64,000 nucleotides of DNA, taken from positions 124,001 to 188,000 of the forward strand of contig CM065890.1 in assembly GCA_033439255.1 (NCBI GenBank), read 5' to 3'. Positions 54,943 through 64,000 of the stretch are shown piece by piece; the stretch's first letter is position 1, and each line of letters begins with the position of its first letter. Below the pieces are notes generated by a model. That model had not been told where the DNA came from. It searched no databases and worked only from the letters and a program-made list of their open reading frames with translations. The DNA is from Hericium rajendrae (lineage: Eukaryota; Basidiomycota; Agaricomycetes; Russulales; Hericiaceae). The translations under genes and the position numbers were made by a program.

Positions 54943-57579
54943 AGCTCTGAAGACCCGAGCCCGCGTGCCTGCAGCTGCTAGGCGGACTGCCGGTCGCGAC
55001 GGCAGTCCGTTTGGCATCTGTGGGTGGGGCCGAACTGTGCGTGGTATTTCGGTTTCATCTCATTTTCTCTTGTCGGGTCCCATTGCATTCCGGCCTGCTT
55101 CGTTGACCTCCTTCCATTTCAGTTTCTCATCACCGAACAGAAACCAGATAAAACAAATAAACCCGTTCTACAAAAATCGAAAAAGCATTAAAAATCCCAA
55201 AAACATTTCTATTTGATCTTTCTTATCTTCCATTTGTCCCATCCTATGTCTCGTCTTGCACTTCCGTTTCGTTGCGAGGCCATCGCCAGCTGTATCTGGC
55301 TAGGTGAGTACTTGCTATGCACACCTACCGTCCAACTGCTTATGTGCTGGTGACTAGCTGAAGCTATGCACTTTGCTGATATTACCATCGGAGGCGGTTC
55401 CTGACCGTGATCGTCGTCGGTTGTCGTCGGTGATGGTGTCGCATTGTTGCACCTTCATGCGCTCTGCTTCAGAGTCTCGGTAAGCTGACCCTCATTCTTT
55501 TCTTGCCGTATTCTGACTTGATCGGAAAATTTCCTTGTCGTTTCCCTGGATCCCATCGATATCTCGATGTTTCCCATGATCTATGTCATCTTCATGTGAG
55601 TTGTCACCTCTGTTCGCCGCAGAGCCGCATTGACTTTCTGGCTTTTGTCTCACGTGGGCTTAAGTCTCTCGCCCGTACTCCTTGTACTACCATCGACATG
55701 ACCACCAGGATTATCTCCGTCGTCACTTCGTCACCTTCTAGGCTCCTAGGCTCCTACCGTCCCTCAACGCCGCTGTCGCCCTTGTACATCCGACAGTTGA
55801 CACCAGACGCACATTTTCCTCCTCAACTACAAGGTCAAGGTCCATCAACGTCAATTCAGATCTGTGACTCGTTGGATAGCCGATTTTGTTTCTTCGTCGT
55901 CCATTTCGACAGCATTCAAGGGTAACAGCCGTAGTTTGGCCGGTTGTCTCAAGCCTCAGCAACCATGCAGCCGGTCCCTGTTAGCATTTCGCCTGCTCGT
56001 AGGGACCACCCTCGTCTATGTTTCCAGCTTCCATGTCCCGACTCTGATGGTATGTTTCGTACCATTCTGCCCTTCGGTTGTCCGACTGATGTTGATCTGG
56101 TCCGTTATCAGCTGCAGTATTGTTCACGGTCGCACATCTCATGCTAATCATGCTTTCTGCTGAAGATCGTACTTCTATCTGTCAGCCATGTCTTGGATTG
56201 CTCGATGGGCTCGCTGCCCGTCTCTCTGTTGCTCTTGGGCTCCGGGTCTCTAGGATCTCGCTCGTTGGTCCCGAACTGCTTCTAGGGTCTTTGCTCTGTG
56301 CTTGCACCTGGTCGCTCTTCTGGGTTATCTCTAGGTTCCTGTTTGCCTTCCGGACTATCTCTCTTGGTCTGAGCCATGTGACATCTGACGAGGTGTTGGA
56401 TGTGCTTTAGTATTCCTCATCCGGTCTCGTTTCGTTTCGTCTCTTCCTTCTATCTTTCCTTTCTTTCTTCCTTTTTTTTCCCTCATCTCTTCCTTCCTCT
56501 GTCTCTTGCTCCATCTATGTGTTTTTTTTTCTTTCCTTCCTTGTTTCTCTATTGTTTTCCACCTTTTTTTCCCCTTCCTCTTTCTTCTTTTCCACTCTTT
56601 GACTCCCTCTTTCCACTTGTTCCTCTAATTTCTTTCATCTTGCTTCATCTCTTTCTATTGATCCATTCTCTCATTTTCTTATCCTCTTTCTTCTTTGTTC
56701 CTGCCATCCTTGCTTTTTATTTTTTTTTGTTATGTTCTCAGTTTTCTCTGCCTATCTTGCATCATATTTGCTGCTATTCTCTGTCACTGTTCTCTCTAGT
56801 CTCTTATTTTTGCTTTTCTTTCTCTTTTCTGGCTTAAATTTCTAACATTTTTCTGAAGGCTATATGTCCTCATTTTATCAACTCTTTTTCATTTTGAACT
56901 GTAACACCCAGAACAAGAAAGCTGCTGGCAGAGACTCTACAATGAACTCCACAGACTCTGGCTTTTTTGAATCTCCATATCCAGTGGACTGTCACAGGCA
57001 TCAAGATTATCTTTGGGAGGCACTGAGTTTTTCACCTTCATCACTTCAAGAGTCTGCACATGCAGCTGGTATTGCCGAGTGCTGCACCACAGTAGCCAGA
57101 CTGCTCTACTCCTGGGTGTCATCTTCCATTCCTCAATTGCCTGCTTCACCCACTCTATAGGGTCCTGAGGCAGGATCATGGGCATGCAGAAAAAGAAATC
57201 GACAGAGGGATCACCCACGAAGGTGCTGTCAGGTACAGTGAGGGTACCTTGAATAGGCACCTCTCGCAGCCGACACGCATGTGCACGTTAGATTTTTCTC
57301 GGCTGAGTGGGCTCAAGGACTTGTAGAAATCCATCATCCCAACAACGCGCATTCAGACGACAGCTCGAAGGGATCTCATGACAACCGGCGCAGCAAAAAC
57401 GCGGCATGTGCGTGCAAAAACAGTGCATTATACGTGTACGAACAGCAAGCACGGTCGGAACATTGACTTTACATAAGTTAGCGGTATATCGGTCTATGAT
57501 CTAATGGGATAATGTAAAAGTACATGATCATGATGCAAACAATCGGCCCCAGGAAGTGCGAAATGGTATGACGAGCAGC
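54943..57579. other. Long intergenic region with a polypyrimidine tract
   Basis: About 2.6 kb. Positions 55,200-56,400 are CT-rich on the plus strand with scattered splice-like signals but no coherent protein. Positions 56,400-56,860 are an extreme pyrimidine tract (TTCCTTTC, TCTCTT). A minus-strand open frame of 107 codons at 56,937-57,260 (DPIEWVKQAIEEWKMTPRSR...) looks protein-like and may be a remnant of a gene or transposon; no family is recognised. Confidence 0.4.
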
Positions 57580-59306
57580 TCAGGCGGCGACGGCGTACTT
57601 GCGGCGGTTCATGGAGTCGATGCTCTCGAGGTAGTAAGCGCCAGACCAGACGTTCTCGACGGAGCCGACGGGCGTGTACGGCGCCGCGTTGTGGTTCTCC
57701 TCGCGCAGCTGCACGGCACAAGTATGGGCAACGTGCGGAGGAATAGAAGAACGAGGCACGCACCTTCAAGCCGGCGACGAACTCCTCGCAAGGCACGACC
57801 TTGACGGCCTCGAGGCGGCTGAGCAGGTCCATCTTCTCGCGGATCGCGCCCGTGTCGCCCTTGACGCGCAGCGTGAAGAAGCTGCTCGCGCACCCGGAGC
57901 CGTACGCGTACATCGAGATGCGCTTGCCGAGGAGCTCCTTGGGCTCGACGACGGAGACGAGGGACGTAAGCCCGCCGTAGAGCGACGCGGTGTACATGTT
58001 GCCGCAGCGCGCGGCGCAGCGCATCGATGGGCCGACGCGCTTCGCGTAGTCCGCCTTCGTGAGGCCCATGAACGTCTTCTCGACGGCTTTGTCGGAGAGC
58101 GTCGCGGCGTAGGGGAGGTCGAGGAACTCCGCGGGGACGGACGCGAACTCGGGCTTGTGCGGTGCCGAGAGATAATCGTTGAACAGCTGTCAGAGGCGTG
58201 AGCACGCAATCTCGAGGTGGCGGAAGACGTCAGCGTACCATGCGCGCGTGGCCCTTCTGCACCTGCTTGCCGTACGGCGAGTGGTACACAGGGTAGTCCA
58301 CGTCGTCGAGGCTGAAGACGGCCTTGGGATCGGAGGTTTTGCCCTTGGCGTCGCCGTTGACGCCCTTCGAGAGCGCTTTTGAGGCGGCGGCGATCTTCGC
58401 GCGGTACGCGGAGTATGCGCCGTCGATGGCGGTGATGTAAGTCGAGACGGAGAGCGGGCCGTCGACGACGGGGTACTCCGACGAAAGCTTGGGCTTGTAA
58501 AAGTCATACACGTTCGCCATGTACGTGCCGTGGATGGCTGCACGACTGACGTCAATTGCGTCCGGGAGGGTCGTGTAGAACGGTGCTTACGCTCAAAGAC
58601 GATGGGCGCGTCGGGACCGATGAGGAGCGCGCAGGCACCGGCGCCTCCGGCGGGCCGGGCGGCGCCCTCGGCGTAAACGGCGATGTCGCCGGAGAAGACG
58701 ATCGCGTTGCGGCCGTCCCAGGAGCGGCTCTCGATCCAGTTCACCGCGTTGAAGAGCGCGGCGGTGGAGCCGTAGCACGCGTTCTTCGAGTCGAGGCCCT
58801 CGATGTCGTGGTTGCCCGACGACTCGAAGAGGTCCATGAGCACCGTCTTCACTGACTTGGACTTGTCGATGATCGTCTCAGTGCCGACCTCGAGGCGGCC
58901 GATCGACTTGGGGTCGATGTTGTAGCGCTTGAGCAGGCTTGACACGACTGGGGGCGCCCGGGGGCGGTTGAGGGGGTATTCAGTTTGCGGGAATGATGGC
59001 GCTTACCGGTCAGTGCAATGGAGTTGATGTCCTCGCGGTCGTCGGCGAACGCCATGTACGATTGCCCGAGACCAATAGTGTACTTGCCCTTCGGGACGCC
59101 ATCGAATACCTCCAGCTCCTCCTCAGAGATGCACTGAAAACGCGACACGTCAGGATGGAGACATTGACAGCGCACAAAATGCTCACCCTTTTCGGGAAGT
59201 ACATGTCCATGGCAAGGATACCGACATCCTTGGGACGGGGACGCTCGGTTTGCGCGTCGAAGATGGAGGGGATGGTAGGGGTGGTGGAAGACGCTTCAAT
59301 GGCCAT
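57580..59306 (-). CDS. ERG13: Hydroxymethylglutaryl-CoA synthase
   Basis: Predicted 484 aa. Six exons: 59306-59187, 59133-59007, 58947-58591, 58537-58239, 58186-57764 and 57708-57580; introns 52-59 bp; the frame closes. It condenses acetyl-CoA with acetoacetyl-CoA to HMG-CoA, the first committed step toward mevalonate, sterols and terpenoids, in the cytosol. Family landmarks: [41 protein letters not shown] (general acid Glu about 106), [16 protein letters not shown] (catalytic Cys about 140), [32 protein letters not shown] and [15 protein letters not shown]. Length is typical of the fungal enzyme and no targeting signal is seen. Regulation by sterol level is known for the family but no site was identified here. 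Confidence 0.95.
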
Positions 59307-60584
59307 TGTTGGAGATGGAGACGACCGGGGGTGCAGTGGGGGAAAGGCTTGGATGATAGGGGGATATAGGGATGGAAGGTTGACGTCTTGAACCTCGAAT
59401 GAGCGTTCCATTAAATACACGTAGAATGGCACGATATGCGGAGCTTAATAATCGGACGGCAGAGAAAATGATACAACTGGCCCCATCCACCCTCTGATAG
59501 CGCTCCAAGCCGACCATATCTGCTCTTTTAAATCCTCCGGTTCTTTCGAACAAAACAATCTCGAGGTTTGCGTCCAAAGCGCTGCTGTCTCCTGCCGCCG
59601 AAGGCGAAAACTGCACGAAAAAACTCACCGCGCGGCATATACAGTTTCACTCTTCACAACGCGTCCCCTGTACATTCCGTGCTGTCTGTACTTGCAGGTA
59701 GTTCGCTCGCCAGCATATCTCGAGTTGACGCTAATCGGGAATGAAGCAATGCAGAGAATGACCCAACTGCCGGTCCCACCGGCTGCAAGGCGAGGAACAA
59801 GGCATGTTTTGCTTAGTCAGCGCCTCAAAAGGAGCTATCCACCACTATCCACCGCTCGCAGAGCTGCCGTATCTCAGTGATGGTCCCCATATGTTCGTGC
59901 TGTGTCAACTTCCGAGTGCTCGCAAATATCGGATTCTGCAGGTAACGTCCATGGTGGCAGGTTATTCCCAGGGCAAACTCTTTGTCTGGCATCGAGGTTT
60001 ACGGCCGCTTGCCATGCGCACATGCGCGTAATAAGGGCGCTTCGATATCGTGACATGAGATGCATGTTCGTGGAGGATCTCGCCGGTGATTAGGAAACAC
60101 GATGCGCAGAGAGTTGGCAGAGAGGCATCTGTGCCCAGCATCCATAGATTGAAGCGAGCAGAGATCACCGGATCGCAGATTGTATGTCAGTGGATCTGTC
60201 GTCTCTGGTCTTGCGACCATTCTTCTCGCTCTCATCGGAAACTTGACTGCCCTTTGGCACGACTCGAGACGCAGTAGACATTGAGTAAAAGCCTGTGTTG
60301 ATTCCGTGAAATTACAATAGCGTGGCGAAGAGAGTGGATCAAACGTTTCCGGTAAGTGCTGGTATCATACAAACAAAACCCTTCCATGTGCATAAAAGCT
60401 TCCTGTGACCTCGACAACATTAGGAATTACACAATACTGATACACAAAAGCTGCTCCACGTCGAATCAGCACCGTTACGGAACCAGAGCCAGGGATGGCA
60501 CTCACATTCCGCGTGCGAGCGAGCCAAACGTGAGCGTTCCAAACAAGGTGCGATGACGACAGGATATACGAAGAAAGCGCATCA
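59307..60584. other. Intergenic region upstream of HMG-CoA synthase
   Basis: About 1.3 kb. The first few hundred bases must contain the synthase promoter. No gene is supported; short open frames on both strands have no domain. Confidence 0.4.
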
Positions 60585-60818
60585 TCAGACATTAAACGGT
60601 TCCGTGTCCTTCAACGCTGCGCGATCATGAGCGATAGACTCCAAGTCGACAGGGGACTGCGACTCACGTTTGCTCGGCATGTAGTACTTCCAGTACCCCG
60701 CGGCCGCTAGCGCAGATAGCACAAGCAAGCCTATGCGCAGCAGGGCCGTCTGTGCAGCCGCCTTGTCCCCGTCGTTCAACTCGAAGGTGGGGTGCTCGTA
60801 AACGTCGAACATGCGCAT
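60585..60818 (-). CDS. Small single-pass membrane protein, function unknown
   Basis: 77 aa from the ATG at 60,818, single exon. A short N-terminus (MRMFDVYEHPTFELNDGDKAA) leads to one hydrophobic helix (LLRIGLLVLSALAAAGYW), then a basic KYYMPSKRE and an acidic C-terminal tail ending TEPFNV. The frame is also open up to an ATG at 60,893 (102 aa, Pro-rich extension). A CTATATAG box at 60,908-60,915 sits only 15 bases before that ATG, so the inner start is more likely. The size and topology resemble small mitochondrial inner-membrane or ER proteins; no family is recognised. Confidence 0.55.
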   Translation of the reverse strand: MRMFDVYEHPTFELNDGDKAAAQTALLRIGLLVLSALAAAGYWKYYMPSKRESQSPVDLESIAHDRAALKDTEPFNV

Positions 60819-60907
60819 GGTGGCAGGAGGCAGGGAACGTGAAGATGGAACAGGCGGCAGGCGTGGGGGTACTCGTGGCGGGTGTCCGCTCAACCGTAGC
60901 TCGACGG

Positions 60908-60915
60908 CTATATAG
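60908..60915 (-). promoter_or_regulatory. TATA-like box of the small membrane protein gene
   Basis: The palindromic CTATATAG lies 90 bases upstream of the preferred start and 15 bases upstream of the longer one. Confidence 0.35.
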
Positions 60916-63047
60916 TACTATAGCGGGCTGCTAGCGAAACACGTTTCGGGCACAATCACGATTCGCCTGGTTGGCGACGGGTGCGGGGGGTGGATGAGGA
61001 CGCGGATGGCTTCGCGGGCGTTAGAGGCCCTGGAGGCCGGACGATACGCGCGTCTTGACACGTAGCGCCGGTCCCGATTGGGCCAAAAGACATGTCTCTG
61101 CTGACCGCCTCGGGCGGTGCAGCGGCCAGCGCCGCCCCTTTCTTACCAGGTTTCAAATCCGGCGTCGAACAGATCGGAATGACATCTCCACGCGAACTCC
61201 ACGGTGCAAGGAACCTGCGTGCTTCTCTGTCCCCACGAAGAAGTCGACAACATATCATATGCTTGGTTGTACGGTAAACTGCTATCCGCGGCCCCGGTCT
61301 CCCTCAGCGTTTACGCCGAGGTGACGATAAGAAAGTGAAACGATGAACGATCTCGCAAATCAGACATGGCGTCAGGAGTTATGAGCGAACCTGTCATCTC
61401 AGTTAAAATCCCGGCATACTAAAAGATGTGCTGCTAAACCCGCGTTATCACCCACTCAGCATTTGACAGCAACGAATCCACGTAGCAGAGATACCAGATG
61501 ATAGCCCCTGCAGCTAAACCGGGATATAATCAGAGCGTCGGGACCTGAACGGCATTGTCATCCCTCATGGGATCTATAGGTAAGTTACCGAGGGTAGCTC
61601 CCTCCGCGCCGCACCACATCTTCGCCGTGCTCTGTCGTCAGTTGACTGGGTTGGACGCAGCGTTCGAAATCCAGAAGAGCAGGAAGGCTGCTGGCACTCC
61701 GTGGACTGTCTAGATTCGTTCCACGTTGCAAGAGAAAGCTGGTGATCATAATTATAGTCAAGGCATTCACAAGATGGGCGGAGTAGCTTGTCATGATCTT
61801 CACTTTATTCCTGAGATCGTTTGGTATTTGCGAAGCTTCCTAGTGCTGGTGGGAGAATCAGCCTTATATGTTATGGGGCACACAATCATAAGCAAACAGA
61901 ACGGCTTACAGCAATGGAACGGTTAATAAAATCCAGAAACCCGATGGCCTTCTGCGTCACAGAGTAAAGAAAGGTAACCATACCAAAATCTTGAACGGAA
62001 TCCGGACGCAACAGATACAGCGCTCATTTGTTGCCCGTTGTTAGGCGTCACAAAACATTGCTGGCTTGCGAGTGAGCGGATCCTGGCACCTAGTCCACTT
62101 GACTCCAAGAAAATGAGCAAGTGCGAACGATTAGGGCCGTCAGAGGTAATGTGAGCATTCATATTTCACGGAAGATACTCGTAGAGAACCCAAACTAGTG
62201 CAATCAAGTCCACAACAGGCCATCGAATTTGATGGCTGGTCATGACGGCGAAAGGTAACTGTAGCCTACGCCAAAGCTGATACGTCAAAGAAGTAGCTGT
62301 TACTGCGGCCCCCAAGGTTACTCCGTCTATAAATCACAATGTCATGCTAAACAGAATGTAAGATGCTTACTGATGTCCTTTAGTTCCTTCCTCGAAATGA
62401 CTCTTCGGAACCGGAGTACACAAAAAGGGCAGAGCATGACCGAGGAAGGATCATGTCAGATCATGTTGCAATAATTAGTATGCATGGCAAGTATCAAATC
62501 AGTAAGCAATGTTTCAGAGAGAGGTCTACAGACCCGTCTACTCCACAAAGATCAGGCAGAAATGTTGGTTGATACCGACACAATATCGTGCGCCAAGTGA
62601 GGGAGTCGTCCAAGACTCTTAAGTCGTCGATGAGCAGGAACGGCAGGTCGACAAGCCCTTCCTGACGTCATGTCTTAGCTGATTAGAGCATCGTCCACGG
62701 ACTTGCTGCATAACCGTCTTCCGGTACCGGATACCCACCGCAGTCCGTGGGACAGCCTCGGCGCCTATGTAAGTGGCAAGGGCTTTACTCAGCAGTGGTG
62801 TTTGTCATCGCCTCACAGTCGGTCAAAAAGGGCACCTCTTGTCCATCTCCCCACCACCCCCGACACCCACCACTTGTGAGTCCCGTTTTCTTGCCCCAGC
62901 TGCGTCCGTTGCGTCCGTTGCAGTCGTTTTGGCCCATTTTGTAGGCGGAAACCATGCTGAATGGCGTTGGATGGAGGCGCTGGAGGGCGGATGACGCTAG
63001 AACTGGAGTACTGACTTTGTTTTGCCTTCTCTTCTGCAGCAGTCGCC
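60916..63047. other. Intergenic region and 5' leader of the L10 gene
   Basis: About 2.1 kb. No supported gene. The right end holds the L10 promoter and leader: a GTGAGT donor at 62,876 and a CTTCTGCAG acceptor ending at 63,039 fit a 164 bp intron in the 5' untranslated leader, common in fungal ribosomal protein genes. Confidence 0.4.
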
Positions 63048-63864
63048 ATGGGTCGCCGTCCCGCCCGCTGCTACCGCTACTGCAAAAACAAGCCGTACCC
63101 CAAGTCGAGGTACAACCGTGGTGTGCCCGACTCCAAGGCGAGTCTTGCCCCGCCGCCCGTGCAATTGGGCACACTTTGCTCATAGCGGTCTTGTCTTTCA
63201 GATCCGCATTTTCGATCTTGGCCGTAAGCGTGCCTCCGTCGACGAGTTCCCCTTCTGCTGCCATCTCGTTTCCGATGAGTACGAGCAGCTCTCCAGCGAG
63301 GCGCTGGAGGCCGCCCGTATTTGCGCCAACAAGTACGTGACCAAGACTGCCGGCAAGGATGCGTTCCACATGAGGGTCCGCGTCCACCCCTTCCACGTTA
63401 TCCGTATCAACAAGATGTTGTCGTGCGCTGGTGCCGATCGGTGAGTGTCGTTGGCGGATAGGGAACGTGCAAATGTTTATCTTCTATACATAGTCTGCAG
63501 ACCGGCATGCGTGGCGCCTGGGGCAAGCCCTATGGCACTGTCGCCCGCGTGAACATCGGCCAGATCATCCTCTCCATCCGCTGCAAGGATGCGAACGCCC
63601 CCGTCATTCAGGAGGCTCTCCGCCGTGCGCGCTACAAGTTCCCCGGTCGCCAGAAGATCATCGTCTCGCGCAAGTGGGGCTTCACCAACGTCAACCGCGA
63701 GGACTACCCGAAGCTCAAGGAGGACAAGCTTGTGGTCCAGTACGTGACCTGTTTCGCTCCGCTCGATTTGTTCTGACAATTGGTTCAGGGATGGCGCTTA
63801 TGTGCAGTTCATTCGCCCCAGAGGTCCCCTCGAGAACAACCTTAAGGCTCAGCTCAGGGCATAA
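63048..63864 (+). CDS. RPL10: 60S ribosomal protein L10 (uL16)
   Basis: Predicted 216 aa. Exons 63048-63137, 63202-63440, 63494-63739 and 63789-63864; introns 64, 53 and 49 bp; the frame closes. It matches eukaryotic uL16/L10 end to end: [77 protein letters not shown]-type helix [16 protein letters not shown] and a final [16 protein letters not shown]. It sits at the large-subunit tRNA and factor site and its late loading, known in yeast, completes 60S maturation. The first coding intron starts with GC, not GT (AAG|GCGAGT), and ends TTTCAG; exon phase and protein continuity (PDSK|IRIF) require it. Confidence 0.96.
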
Positions 63865-64000
63865 GATGCCTGTCGTTGATCTCTTGTGTACCGTATCTGC
63901 TCTGATTCTATAAGATATCCGTTGTAAGCTCATTGTGTGAAGTGTGATTTCCCCTTTTATGCCTCTATATTCACTACATCATCCGATTACAATGGACGGT
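63865..64000. terminator. 3' untranslated region of the L10 gene
   Basis: The 136 bases after the stop are AT-rich and contain no open frame of note. The window ends here. Confidence 0.4.

Overview
The window is from a filamentous basidiomycete, most likely a wood-decay Agaricomycete (polypore-like; inference). Support comes from many 45-80 bp introns with fungal splice signals, Plavaka-type and PIF/Harbinger DNA transposons, a chromodomain Ty3/Gypsy element, and host genes such as two secreted GH3 beta-xylosidases and a heme-thiolate peroxygenase.

The window splits into two compartments. Positions 1 to about 28,400 are an AT-rich transposon nest with no convincing host gene. It holds two Plavaka-type transposase copies (1-2645 and 5472-8476), both with in-frame TGA codons. 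Each is followed by a tandem array built on a TCTGA(C) motif, with periods of 225 bp and 215 bp. A small, apparently intact five-exon gene of unknown function lies divergent from the second copy. A young Ty3/Gypsy chromovirus (9820-16911, target duplication TACAT) interrupts the second Plavaka neighbourhood. Beyond it are AT-rich TCTGA sequence, GC-rich TGCATG islands, AGCTAT-rich modules that end in TTTTCTCAGATG, a 589 bp inverted repeat, a two-gene PIF/Harbinger element (Myb-like protein plus DDE transposase, both with an in-frame TGA), an old Gypsy LTR relic, a tRNA-like relic and a third, divergent Plavaka fragment.

From about 28,900 to the end the sequence is GC-rich and gene-bearing. 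In order: a BTB/POZ plus CAP-Gly protein (-); a zinc alcohol dehydrogenase-like protein (+), divergent from it; a Skt5/Chs4-like chitin synthase regulator (+) with a CVIM prenylation box; GH3 xylosidase A (-); a short peroxygenase/chloroperoxidase (+); GH3 xylosidase B (+), head-to-head with A; an unknown protein with an internal duplication (-); an acidic fungal protein (+); HMG-CoA synthase (-); a small one-pass membrane protein (-); and ribosomal protein L10/uL16 (+). All exon structures were built by hand from splice signals and phase. Every multi-exon host gene closes in frame.

The genes do not form one pathway. The clearest local theme is secreted hemicellulose breakdown: two xylosidases of identical length and intron positions flank a peroxygenase. 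The most unusual structures are the tandem exon-intron duplication in the transposon-associated gene (3915-4748), the paired TCTGA arrays, the repeated mini-intron blocks at 22.7 and 26.7 kb, the large inverted repeat at 20.1-20.7 kb, and a GC-AG intron in the L10 gene.
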